A DNA stretch of 64,000 bases from Perilla frutescens (taxonomy: Eukaryota > Streptophyta > Magnoliopsida > Lamiales > Lamiaceae), in assembly GCA_026008535.1 (NCBI GenBank), contig BRKX01000011.1, positions 13,896,001 through 13,960,000 on the forward strand, read 5' to 3'. The number at the start of each line of letters is the position of its first letter. Within the stretch, counting starts at the first letter, position 1. Shown in pieces: positions 10,701 through 21,659 of this stretch. The notes under the pieces were generated by a model. The model searched no databases. It was not told where the DNA came from and saw only the letters and a program-made list of their open reading frames with translations. The position numbers and the translations under genes are program-made.

Positions 10701-13700
10701 TATGCTCCTTTGCTGCTGCTGGGGACTGTCCACATGGTGTAAGTTGCCCTCGCATTCATGGGGATCTTTGCCCTACCTGCAGGAAGCATTGCTTGCATCC
10801 TTTTAGGCCTCAAGAAAGAGAAGAACACATGAAAGCATGCGAGAAGAGGCAAAAACACTTAGAAGCATTGACACAAAGTCAAGAAATAGAATGCAGTGTT
10901 TGTCTCGAGAAGATCCTCTCAAAACCTACGGCAGCTGAATGTAAATTCGGAATATTGTCGGAGTGTGATCATCCATTTTGTATATCATGTATCAGGAATT
11001 GGCGTAGTACTTCACGGGCATCTGGCATGGATGCTAATTCTGCATTAAGATCCTGCCCTATATGTCGGAAGCTTTCATACTTTGTGATCCCTAGTGTCAT
11101 TTGGTATTCTGCGAAAGATGAAAAGCAGGAAATTGTTGAGAGTTACAAGTCCAAGCTGAGGTATGTTGAGCTCCCTCTCTTTGTTTTCCTGCTTCCTTCT
11201 ATTTCTCACACTGATATGCAACTATCTTTTAGATCTATTGATTGCAAGCACTTTGACTTTGGGAATGGGACCTGCCCATTTGGGACCAGTTGTTTTTACA
11301 AGGTATATACATTTCTCTCATTCAATTAATACAGAAGGTGTGCAAATTGTTTGCTGCATTGCTCTGCATTTACTTAAAGTTTCTTGAGAGCGAAAAATAT
11401 TGTGGGTAGTTACTGAGTTTCATGTTGTAGCAGATCAGCCTTGAAGAAAAAATCTGTTAGTACTATTATAGTTGCTTTACTGGTTAAGATAATTATGCTT
11501 CAAGAAATTGGGTTTGAAGTTGCCTTTGTTAACTTTCTCAAAAAAAAAAAAAAAGAAAAAAAAAGAAGTTGCCTTTGTTAAAGTGGAAAGAAGAAAGCAC
11601 TATGAGTTGAAAGTACAGTGAAAAGAATTCATTTTGGCATGTCTACTTCAAATGTCAAATCAATTTCATTTCTGCTTACAAACACACAGAGCCTGGTGTC
11701 ATCTTTCTAGTTGAATTGTGTTTTCATTATCAGTGCATACTAGTTTGAAATTCTGTATGAACTACAGTTTCTTAGCTCAGTGTTGTGGTCGATATAAGGT
11801 GCAACCATGCTACCTAATTTGTAGTCTTAGTCTTACTACCTTATTTTATGTCATTCTAGTTGGAAGATGTCCCTCTCTTCCTCTATCTCCATCTTCAGTT
11901 TTCTTGGTATGCTCAACCCGTGTATTGCATCAACCCTGTCTAGACCCAACCTGCAGTTCTCTGTTTCTTCACAGTTTTGTTCTCTTTTTACCTTTGCATG
12001 GCAGCCCTCTTTATGCTGTCATTAAACCAAGATTTTAGACCTCGCTAGGCACTAGTTTGGCGGTCGGGGTGTGCCTAGCGCCTGGCCGCCTAGTCGGTGT
12101 TTAGGTGGCACCTGGGCATTTTTTTTAATTAGTTTTTTTTACCATCCCACGTAGATTGGAGAAAGAAAGAGTGAGAGCGGAGGAGTATAAAAAGGAATTT
12201 GTATGTTCTAATTATCCCACACCGATTAGATTAGGGAGATGAGATGAGTATAAAATGGAATTTGTTTGTTTGATAATCCTTACCTAAATCTTATATCATA
12301 CTTTTTAACCTCCAAATTTACAAATAAATAAATGGGCACCTAGGACCGCCTAGCGATTTTTTGTGGCTGACTAGGCCCTTTTCGATTCGGCTAGTGGCCG
12401 CCTAGGCTGATTTTTACAACACTGCATCAAACACAACAAAGTGCCTTAACTCTGATCAGATTTCTAGCCTGCACTAAGACCATTGCAAAGCTATATGTAG
12501 CATTTATTTGGCCTTGAACCAAATAGTATTTCAACCAACTCATTAGATCAATTAAGCCCAGCTATTGAAATAGGAAAGATATTGAGTTTGCTTTTAACTG
12601 AAAGTTCTGGAAAGTAGGGCTTTCTTGAAATCACTATGTAAAGATATTTTTTTCTTCCCCCATTACCATATGCTTCATGCAATATGCTGATATTTTGGAC
12701 CCAATTTTTCAGACTCTGCCTTTTCCATGCCAAATATAGTATATATTAAACTTGAAATGCTGATTTTCCAATGGTTTTATGCACAACTACATTTAGGCCC
12801 CCTGTATTTATGGATGTTTAACTACATTTTATTATGAAATAAAAATTAGAAGATTATATTAGTTGTTTCTTTAACGAGATCAGCATATGTGCTAAGTGGC
12901 AGCCAGCTGGCACGATTGTTGTTTAGGTGCCAGTTTTGGTGCCTAGGCTGTACCATCTGGGTTGTATCTTTTTTAATTTTTCTATTTTTTTGATAAAGTT
13001 TTCACAAGCGATCATTTTGGTTTCCCTTGTTAAATTTGATGAATTTATTTGGACTTTGACATCATTATGTCTTAAAAAACTGTATGAAGTGCTTAAGAGT
13101 TGAGACAAAAAAATACTAATGTATTAAGAGGGGCTAGAGGAAAACTAAGCAATCTGTCACTGCGCCCTAGTGCCAGTGGAACGTCTGACTGGAGCCAGAA
13201 AATATTAGAACACTGAATGTAATTATTGCGAAGATCAGATATTTGATGGTACTTGGTAGTGAGCACTGATTTTACAGTTTCTATATTCAAGGCGTACTGT
13301 CAGGCGCTTCTTTTGTTGGAGTACAATGGTGAATCCTCATCACACAGCCCAAGAATTCAGAAAAGAGATGACATTGATGTGCATGGCTTAGGAGTTCTCT
13401 TCAAACAATTTTACGGTCCCTCCATTTCAATAGAAATTGAAGAACTTGAGAATGATAATAATGAAGATTTGAAGAATATAATGGAATAGCTGCTGGCATT
13501 GTCACACGTGCTGCAGATGTTGATGCAATTGAGTCCAATGGTTAAAAATGTTGATATTCCTTGAGCTCTAGTAAATTATCAAGCTGGAAAAAATTGGGTT
13601 CTTAGTGTTGATATTCAGCTTAGAATTGACTCTGCACCATTATGCCAGCTCAAGACTATGAGTTAGGAATAGTGAGGCTTGAATCAGAGTGATCTATCCT

Positions 13701-15122
13701 TTAAATTCATTCGTGTCATTGGCCTCCCTCTTTGGTGTTTATCATAGTAAAGCATATGCCAAATTGGAACTCAAGTCATTGAATTGACCGAGTTTGTTGG
13801 TATCTTAAAATGAGTCCCTTAATTGAAATATTAAGTTGCAGTTTATAATATCATTCCTTGGTTGTGAACACTTATCAGATCAAAAGGGTGCTTCAGAAAA
13901 AAAGAAATATAGCTTGGGACATGCATTTTGTTGATATGATGTTAGATGACACTTTTTTTCATTCCCAATCATTTGTGAATATGACATTGTGCTGATATTT
14001 ATCCTTCAACACTACTTTTGACTTTTGAGTTCATATAATGAGGGGATCACAAAATATATATTAATGAGGATTCTGCTTTACAGCATGCATATCGTGATGG
14101 GCATCTTGAGGAAGTGGTCCTTCGCCATCTTGGAGCTGAAGATGGAAATACAGTCATTGCCAAAAATATTAGGTTATCCTTTTCTTGCCCTTATTTCTTT
14201 GCCCCCTTCCACATTTAAAAATTGGTGTGCTTTATTTTCTTTCGACAAGATAGATGGCGCAGGAATGGGATGACATTGGGAATCGAAATTCCTCAAGGAA
14301 TCCCCATTCTTAAAAGTGTGGGATTCTTATTTTCAGTTAAGAATGAATATAATTATTTGTTTTCAACATTGTTATCATGATCTACATCTATTTTTAACAT
14401 TTTCATTTCTTTGGATTAATAAAAAAATTTAATTAGTTTTTATTTATCTATCATTGGTAATTTAATATTACAATTAATTTATATGTCTAAAAATAAAAAT
14501 AGTGTTAGAACATAATTGAGAAAGCCATAATTTACATGGTTCACTAACGTTGTGTTAGCTACATCCATGAACCAGAAGAGATAAATTTTATTATGTTTAG
14601 AGATATTGATTACTGAATAAGGGTAAGGTATTTATAATGACAAAGCCCTAACAGACTAGGCTTAATTAGGGCCAAAAACAGAAAACCTAAACCCAATAGA
14701 AAACAAATTCAAGTCATTCCAACAAATAATTAAAGAAACCATGTTTTATAATTTTGTAAGTTGGGTGTATTTGAAAAAAAGTTTAAATTGGTTGAACAAA
14801 ATATTCTAAGGATATAAATGTACTTAATGAAAAATATTCTAAAGATATAAATGTACTTACAGAAAGCAAATATAATCTTGTAATCGACATAATTTGACAA
14901 CTTGAAATGAAGGAAACAAGAATGGAAGTGAAAATACCAAACCTAATAAAATTGAATTGTGAGATATAATAATTTTTAATTTCATTTCAATGGTATGTCC
15001 TTTTCTTCATAACAATCTCCTACTTAATTCCTTTCTCCATATATGTACTTATTCACATATTATGTTGTGCTGTATATACTTTTAGGCTCTCCGATTTTCT
15101 TAGTAATATGCGGATAAGATGA
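7725..15122 (+). CDS. MKRN: Makorin RING zinc-finger protein (E3 ubiquitin ligase)
   Basis: Spliced CDS, six exons: 7725-7735, 10201-10288, 10385-11160, 11233-11302, 14084-14172, 15086-15122. They total 1071 nt in frame, 356 residues, with GT-AG at every junction. Four CCCH fingers are visible: C7-C15-C21-H25, C35-C43-C49-H53, C140-C148-C154-H158 and C296-C306-C312-H316. A makorin-type Cys/His stretch (CPTCRKHC, from about 162) precedes a C3HC4 RING (C203, C206, C227, H229, C232, C235, C257, C260). This order defines makorins, RNA-binding RING ubiquitin ligases. The first exon codes only MSKR, as I recall for other plant makorins. Intron 1 (2.5 kb) and intron 4 (2.8 kb) are long; transposon debris lies in introns 4 and 5. 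A rather long, serine-rich linker (about 58-130) separates fingers 2 and 3. Every metal ligand is intact, so the gene looks functional. Confidence 0.93.
11516..11581. repeat. Poly(A) insertion flanked by 17-bp target duplication
   Basis: The 17-mer GAAGTTGCCTTTGTTAA occurs at 11516-11532 and again, perfectly, at 11565-11581. Between them lie only CTTTCTC plus an A-rich tract. This is the footprint of LINE-type target-primed reverse transcription with almost no body. It lies in makorin intron 4. Confidence 0.7.
12028..12424. mobile_element. hAT-like MITE with CTAGGC subterminal repeats
   Basis: A foldback-prone element of about 397 bp in makorin intron 4. Both ends are rich in GCCTAG/CTAGGC blocks in opposite orientation. 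Candidate 8-bp target duplications are CATTAAAC (12020-12027) and CATCAAAC (12425-12432), one mismatch, which fits hAT. The terminal inverted repeats are weak (CAAGATTTTAG against CAGTGTTGTAA). No ORF. Confidence 0.6.
13253..13489 (+). other. Unrecognised 78-codon open frame in makorin intron 4
   Basis: The frame ends with an acidic tail (ELENDNNEDLKNIME). It reads with protein-like composition and low AT bias from about 13300, unlike the intron around it. I do not recognise a family. It could be a captured exon, a cassette exon of makorin or chance. No good donor follows before its stop. Confidence 0.25.
14503..14724 (-). repeat. Solo copia-like or TRIM LTR in makorin intron 5
   Basis: Read on -, the unit opens TGTTGGAATGAC and closes TTCTAACA, a TG...CA repeat of 222 bp with matching ends. 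It holds a TATA box (TTATAAATA) and a CATGGATGTAGC...AGTGAACCATG block like that of copia LTRs. Flanks are AATAG and AATAA, a one-mismatch candidate for a 5-bp target duplication. No internal element remains, so it is a solo LTR or TRIM relic, antisense to makorin. Confidence 0.65.
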
Positions 15123-16330
15123 CCAAAACATTAAGAGATCTGGAGAGTGCTCAGGTATGTATCCTTCTTTCCCGAACCCCCAAAATGTTGTTTGTATTTG
15201 GACTATTTGCTTTATTTGTGTTTCTTGATGGCTTAATTAGTTTTATTTGTTTTCATCCCATCTATTCCCTTTGCCTCTATTGAAATCACAAAAAGTGTAG
15301 GATGTGTGTTATATAATGCTGAAGAAATCCAGTTATTGAATTTGACTCAATTGGAGACTGATTTGGCCTCTCTCAGATTATATGATTTTCTTAAGCTCAA
15401 TTAGTTCATGCTGTGGTGTATACTTGGTCTCCAATACCCATGATTATTCAAACATGTCAATTACAACTTCTAATTTGTTCTGTGTTACGGCTCGGAATTC
15501 TTAAAGTGAAATGACTTCTCTTCTAAACTAAAGGTTCTCTTTTATTTAATTGATGAACTTGTATGTTCCAGGCTTTTGGTATCATTCTGGCATGCATGCT
15601 AAAAACTCAAGTTGATGGATCAAGAGTGCTTTTATTAAGGTGAGTAGATCTTTTCAGAGCTTAGCATTGCATTTCGACTCTAATGTTTAAAAAATATGAA
15701 GTTCAAAGATATTCAAGACACTTCTATTTAATATTATTAAAAAAAGGGTTTCTATTGATTTTTTTGCGTTCTTGTTGCTATAACTCATGGATGATCGAAT
15801 GAGCTTATATAATTCTTCGACAATGAGAGGGGGGGGAGAGAGAGAGAGAGAGAGAGATTTGAAGTAATAGAAGCAACTTTTTATTGCAACTTTTATTCTC
15901 TTTTCTGAAGCAAATACAAATTATTCTTCTTCCTTGTTTGCAAATTTCAGATATAATAGTTCCCCCCTCGAATGCAGCATCCGATTCCAGAATTCAAGAT
16001 TCATCACGGGTCACCCCGTATGCCGAACTTTGAATGTATCAAAGACTGAAATAATCTGTGGAATCTACATCCATGTGTTGGGGTTAGTAGTAATTGTGTG
16101 GTTTAGAGGTATTAATTTTCCCATTTTAAGGTCACTGAGATGACGAATGCCAGGGGAAGAACAGCTATGCAATATCGCCAGTCTATAGACCTGGTTGGAA
16201 ATAAAAATTCATTATTGTCGATGACATTGAGATTGTGCTAAGTTCGCAATCTCTATAGCAGCACATGATTGTGGATGTTACAGGTAAATGTACCATGATG
16301 TTTTTATGTGGATTTTAGATTATTTAGATG
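15123..16330 (+). other. Makorin 3'UTR with two candidate introns
   Basis: After the TGA, splice signals continue. A donor follows 15154 (CTCAG/GTATGT), an exon-like block 15572-15639 has a CCAG acceptor and AAG/GTGAGT donor, and an acceptor precedes 15951 (TTTCAG). AATAAAA near 16200 could direct polyadenylation. A GA microsatellite lies within (15829-15857). Confidence 0.5.
15829..15857. repeat. (GA)n microsatellite after a G run
   Basis: A run of about nine G followed by about ten GA units, in a candidate 3'UTR intron of makorin. Confidence 0.9.
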
Positions 16331-17871
16331 GGGCTATGAGGTTTTCTAAAATAACTTATGCCCCGTATTTTTCGAGACATTGTAAATTAAGCGTGTTGGT
16401 TTTTCTAAAGAAGTGAATTATTCACTATTGTGATGATAAAAGTACGCTTTCAAAATGTTGGGTTTTCAATTGGTAAGATTAAGAAGCAAACTCATGTTGG
16501 TTCGGAGATGGCCTGTTGGTGGAGCGGGTCTAGTTCAACTCCGCATCTTATAGGTCTTGTGTAAAATCACGATGATCATTCGTATGAAATATTTAATGCT
16601 ATGTATCAACATTCTAACACAAATAGTTTCATTTATTATTTTTGAGAAAATCATTAATCTTAAAAATGCAGGTTTGTTGGAGAGATCGCCATTGTGACTC
16701 CAATATAATAGGCAAGGACATTGCCATTGCGTCAATATAATATATAATAGGACAATAAATGATATATCATGATCTTCAAGAATGCTTAAAATTGAAGAAT
16801 GTAGGATAGTAAAAAATTAATAATACAGCAACTTAATTTGCGGACGTAACTATCATGAAAAGCAAGGAGTGTATGAAACCATTCAATTTTAATTTATGTT
16901 CTTCCTCAATTGTCAGTAAAATTATAATATTTTAAATTTTAATCCATCTTCGTATTGTCACTCAATTATTCCTAAATACTCTTAATTAAATTCATTCCTA
17001 TTTGTACAAACATTAGTGCTTTCCGAATCTACACCATGTAAGTTTGTCCCAGGAATCCTCACAGATATGAGGAGGCTCTCTAAATACGGTAAATGGAAGG
17101 AATATATATATACTATTCATTATATCTCTTGTATTTCATCCTCCACCCCACCACGTGTATATATAATGAACTTTAGTTCATTTTGTAAAAGTATTCTGAC
17201 TTTCAAAAATATCAAATTATTTCCACATTTTCATGAAAATGTCACCTAATTTAATTTATGATATTAAATTGGTGACAAAGAACATCCGAGTCCAAAGTTT
17301 AAAATGATATGAAAAATCATATTTTACGTTGAGATTAAAAAAATTCCAATATGCGGCTCGTCAGCTATTAGACACCGGAAATTGGATCGTTTTACATTTC
17401 TGTAAAAATTTGGAAAATTTAGGTATTATTTGGAATATTTTGAAATTCGGGATTATTTTGCAAAACAAACTAAAGTTCAGGGTATAAGTATATATTTTGC
17501 CTAAAATAACCTTCAATCTTACAATTATAGTGCTTTATTTAAATGCAATAATGTAATTATAGATGTGTTTTCTCATTTAATCAAATTTATATTTAAATAA
17601 TTTTCCTAATAATTGTCTTAGTAGTAGTGTGAATACTAAATCCGCAATCAAATTCGAAAGGATCACTTTCGGGGCATGCACAAATTAACTTCGCAAATCA
17701 TAAAATTGTGGATCATTACAAGTTTAACTATCAAACATAAAATCTGGGCATGCTACCCTTACTTGCAGCATGGAGTTTTCCTTAGAAAGAGGGATTCTCC
17801 TTTGCAGGGGTTTGATGGGCCGGTCCATTAATTCGGTTCGGCCCAATGCCGAAAAAAAATATTCTCATTTT
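16331..17871. other. Intergenic, no gene seen
   Basis: AT-rich. A segment near 17340-17510 has the wording of degraded MITE ends but no clear inverted partner. Confidence 0.5.
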
Positions 17872-17914
17872 AGGCGCGTGTACCTCACGCGCGGCGCGTC
17901 ACGTACACACGCCT
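17872..17914. repeat. 43-bp GC-rich near-perfect palindrome
   Basis: Arms of 21 bases (AGGCGCGTGTACCTCACGCGC and its partner) pair with three mismatches around a single G. It stands in strongly AT-rich DNA just before a poly(T) stretch. Confidence 0.8.
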
Positions 17915-18057
17915 GAATTATTATTTTTTTCAATTTTTGTATTTTTTTTTTATTTTTTTATTTTTCTTTTCAAATTTTCTGGTTTTTTTTTTTTATTTTT
18001 TCCCTCCAAATTGTGTACCCTAAAATATAATTAGTGAACCCTAAAAATTAAAATGAA

Positions 18058-18239
18058 TTAATTTAATTTTTTAAAAGAATACAAATAATATCCTAAAGTT
18101 GATTTAATGGACCCTAAAATTAAAGTGAAGGATTTTTTTTTAATTCGACGACTTGTGCTCGACAATTAATTTAATTTTTTAAAATAAATATAAATATATA
18201 TCCTAAAATTGATTTAATAGACCCTAAAATTAAAGTGAA

Positions 18240-18283
<44 letters not shown>

Positions 18284-18300
18284 TCGACGACTCGCACAAT
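18058..18300. repeat. Tandem duplication, about 110-130 bp unit
   Basis: Two successive units both read TTAATTTAATTTTTTAAAA, then a CCTAAA..TTGATTTAAT block, then ACCCTAAAATTAAAGTGAA and AATTCGACGACT. The second contains a (TA)n expansion at 18242-18279. Confidence 0.8.
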
Positions 18301-18320
18301 GCACTCTTCTGACGCTAATG

Positions 18321-18496
18321 CATTAAATACATGTCATATCCTAGGAACGCCATTCTCTTGTTCCGGATATCGAGTTTTCGGCGAAGATTGTTCCAACAAG
18401 TCATTCGAATAGATTCAAATTCACGAGCATTAAATACATGTCATATCCTAGGAACGTCGTTCTCTTGTTCCGGATATCAAGTTGTTCGTCGAAGAT
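18321..18496. repeat. Two copies of a 69-bp repeat, 107 bp apart
   Basis: CATTAAATACATGTCATATC starts at 18321 and again at 18428. The homology runs about 69 bases to CGAAGATT with few changes. Both copies fall in an unrecognised 118-codon open frame (18331-18687). Confidence 0.8.
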
Positions 18497-19341
18497 TAAA
18501 TTTGGAGTACAACAATTCTAATTTTATTAGTTGTTTTATCTTGAAGACGAATGCTGAAGTCTGTGAGTATAATTACGGGACAATATGGTCTTACGGAGAG
18601 AGAATCCAATTCTCGACTCGACTAAAGCTTAATTTCTATCCCGTTCCCGAGAAAAAAGATATACAATACCCTACAGCTAAAAATTAATATGTATTATTGC
18701 TAACGGTTTGCTGTACATTTCCCTCCGAATTGGCTACTAATATTATTTTCTTAAAAAATAGCTACTTATATGTTTTACTAAGTGGAAGTGATTTTATGTT
18801 TATTATTTTATTTTTATAGTAACCCTTGTAACATCATACAATATAATACAGCATATATATATATATTGTGTTTTCCAATAATACTAATTTTAATGAATTT
18901 GGTTTTCGTGTTTCATCTTTGAAGATTGAAGAGGCGTACGTGCATCTTAAAATTTACTAGAACGGATGAAACAAAAATGTTATGTTACGATTTGTTCTAT
19001 TTACCGCTTACTCGATGTGAATCATGCATGTGATATGATGATTACTGTAACGGTGTCATTCAATTCACAACTCTTATTTATAGAAATTTTTATTTTGAAA
19101 ATATAGTCTAGAATTGAATATAAACATGCCACGAAATTTAAAAGTTTCCAGTGACGTCGTATTATTGAAAATATTTAATTTAATTTATAATATTATACTG
19201 TAATATCATATTATAATTTTATAATATTAATTGTACTGCGCACCAAAATCCTTTTAAGCTTGCAGTAGATGATGGAATCAATAATTTTTCGGTAGTTGAC
19301 AGGTTGTGCCTAAATATATTGATTTAATGTTGAGAGACTTA
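18497..19341. other. Intergenic, no gene seen
   Basis: AT-rich DNA with no recognisable coding or RNA feature. Confidence 0.5.
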
Positions 19342-19469
19342 GGGCCTGCTTGTTTTCATCTCCAAATAAATTTTTTTCATTTTTTACTATTTAAAATACC
19401 GAAAACACATTTATTTTACTAATTTTCAATTTCAATTTTTATTTCTTCCAATCCTATACAACCTATTCA

Positions 19470-19510
<41 letters not shown>

Positions 19511-19789
19511 TTACAGTGGGACCTATATTATTTAGATATTCATTCATATCATAACCACATGAATATTTATTTTTTCATCTCAACCAAAAATTCAAATTTA
19601 AAATATAGTCAAACAAACATATATATATTTCCATTTTCCAAACTTATAACTCTAAACATTAAATCAATCATCATAACAAAATTATTACATTTTTTTTTTC
19701 CAAAAATCAATACTCCTTGTAAAGTGAACTGAAAATACTAAATATTGAAAATTATACTCATGACGTCAGAAATAAAAACGAATAAGGCC
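19342..19789. mobile_element. MITE-like element with GGGCCT ends
   Basis: The left end GGGCCTGCTTGTTTT is mirrored by AAAACGAATAAGGCC at the right. The interior is AT-rich, includes a (TA)n tract (19477-19508) and has no ORF. GGGCCTGTTTG-type ends are common on plant hAT and Harbinger MITEs; no convincing target duplication lets me choose. Confidence 0.5.
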
Positions 19790-20478
19790 AGTCCTCAAAA
19801 TTTGAATTTTAAAACTTACCTATACAATCTCTTTCTAAAATTGCAAGAATGGTATATTTGTATAAAACACAATAAAAAAAACTAATCAACATTGAAATTA
19901 AATCTCAAATTGGACCGTTATTTTTTCAAGTTTAATTAACGTTAATTAATAACGGAAACAAATGTGTTTATTTGCACTTTAACGTAGATTATGACAAAAT
20001 TAACTTTCAGTGTTTAGAAGGATTCACGGTATATATAGTTCAGAAGTCGATTTGTGTCATATATAAATATACATTAAAATTAAAAAAAAACTAATATATA
20101 CATTATACTTGTAAAGGTCATCTCTTCATATTTTAAAAACAGATATATAAAAACTCATGAATTTTAAGCATGTTGGTCAAGATGAAAAAATGTTTCGGAT
20201 TCAACAAGATTGAAGGTCACTGTGTTGACGAGTTACTACGAATGCGCAAGTTAAATGATGCGATATTAACCCAAAAAATTAAGCCATTATCAGATTTAAT
20301 TTTAGATAAGTATTTCATAAGTACTAATGTAACATAATTAAATAATTCTAGATATTTTATATAGATATATAAATATATTTGAAGTTTAATGTCATTTTAT
20401 TGCTAAATTAAGGTAAATTTCTTAAGAATTGTCATAAAAAAAATGGAATACTACAATATAGAGTCTTAAAACTCACTT

Positions 20479-20865
20479 GAGATCCTCTAGTCCCAACTTG
20501 TGTGTGTCAACCGTGTGCCACACCTCAAAATTATTATCTTTTTTTTAATTTTTCTCTTCAATTTTAATTTATTTTGATTTAGTATAATTTTACATTATTA
20601 TTTAGGGTTTATTCCACCCAATTAGGATTTATAATTATTTTTTAATATTTAATTTTCATTTTTTAGTTAATATAATTGATTTTTGGGGTTGATAATTTCA
20701 AAATTAGGGTATATAATTTTTTAAAATTTTAATTTTTTTACAATAAATATTAATTATAATTAGTTATGATAAAACAAATTTTATTTTTATAAAAAACATT
20801 ATTAACAATATATAATTTTAATGGTGGCACACGGTTGTCACACACAAGTGGGACTAGAGGATCTC
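20479..20865. mobile_element. 387-bp MITE with 42-bp terminal inverted repeats
   Basis: The left arm begins GAGATCCTCTAGTCCCAACT and the right arm is its reverse complement across about 42 bases, with only two differences. The arms also contain TGTGTGTGWCAACCGTGTG. The interior is very AT-rich with no ORF. Long arms suggest a Mutator-like origin, but the flanks (AACTCACTT and TACTCAAAC) are not a clean 9-bp duplication. Confidence 0.75.
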
Positions 20866-21189
20866 TACTCAAACTGGCCCCGAATTGAGAGACCATAATT
20901 TTTTATTACTATATCTTAAAGAGATATCATTCTTATTATATACAGTGTCCTGCTTACACAGAGTTTTACAACATAGAGTTTTACTGTATAACCTTATTCG
21001 TCCGTCTTAAATGTTTCATCTTAATTTACTAGTTCCTTCTCAAATAATTAATTGATTTATTTGCCAAGGAAAAAAGAAGAACATGCAATAAACTGTGTAT
21101 TCAATTCATGATGCCACATAATTGCATCAAATTAAACTTTAATCACAGAAACAAAAGATAAAATAGTATAAACTATAATGAATTTTTAT

Positions 21190-21310
21190 ATGTATATATA
21201 TGTATGCATTACATGTATAGGGGCATCTATATAATAATCCCTTGAACAATACAGTAAAAAATTCTCTCCGAATAAATGAAATAACGGCCGAGCTGAGGTG
21301 AATCGAATGA
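21190..21310 (-). other. 3'UTR region of the arabinogalactan peptide gene
   Basis: About 120 bases of AT-rich DNA downstream of the stop on -. No convincing AATAAA; the 3' end is not fixed by the sequence. Confidence 0.3.
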
Positions 21311-21517
21311 TCAGTATTTGAGAGCCAAGAGAGAGAACACCAATGAGGAACCGATCACCGCGGCGGATACCGGAACGGAGTATACAGCGTCCCCTGAGAT
21401 AGGCGACGGTGCTGGAGACGGAGACGGAGACGGGCCGGAGACCTCCTGAGCAAAAGCACAAGACAAAGTTGCCATGATGACCACAAACATCAACACCACA
21501 GCTTTCAAACTGGCCAT
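21311..21517 (-). CDS. Arabinogalactan peptide (AGP16/20/22-like), GPI-anchored
   Basis: Single-exon gene of 68 residues. Residues 1-23 form a signal peptide ending SCAFA, with cleavage likely before QEV. A short mature core follows, GPSPSPSPAPSPIS, with the SP/AP dipeptides whose prolines become hydroxylated and carry arabinogalactan. The rest, from about SGD to LLALKY, is a hydrophobic GPI-anchor signal. Plant AG-peptides have this layout and length and sit on the outer plasma membrane. Upstream on - lie a (CT)n/(CA)n tract in the probable leader and a TATA-like TATATATA. No intron is needed. The start is the first ATG of the frame that gives a signal peptide. Confidence 0.93.
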   Translation of the reverse strand: MASLKAVVLMFVVIMATLSCAFAQEVSGPSPSPSPAPSPISGDAVYSVPVSAAVIGSSLVFSLLALKY

Positions 21518-21539
21518 TTCTGATGATCAAACTTGAAGA

Positions 21540-21540
<1 letters not shown>

Positions 21541-21599
<59 letters not shown>
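21541..21599. repeat. (TG)n(AG)n microsatellite in the AGP leader
   Basis: Nine TG units then about 20 AG units, 24 bases upstream of the AGP start codon on -. It reads there as CT repeats followed by CA, a common plant leader element. Confidence 0.9.
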
Positions 21600-21603
<4 letters not shown>

Positions 21604-21640
21604 ATATAAATATAATGCATCAGAGGGTGGAAGGGAGGAT

Positions 21641-21650
21641 GTATATATAT
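21641..21650 (-). promoter_or_regulatory. TATA box candidate of the AGP gene
   Basis: On - the sequence reads CTATATATATA about 125 bases before the ATG, so transcription would start near 21610. Confidence 0.45.
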
Positions 21651-21659
21651 AGATGAAAA

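Noticed and set aside
10643..10858. 71-codon frame on - in makorin exon 3
   Set aside because: Antisense shadow of the makorin coding exon.
17846..18034. 62-codon Phe-rich frame
   Set aside because: Produced by a poly(T) tract.
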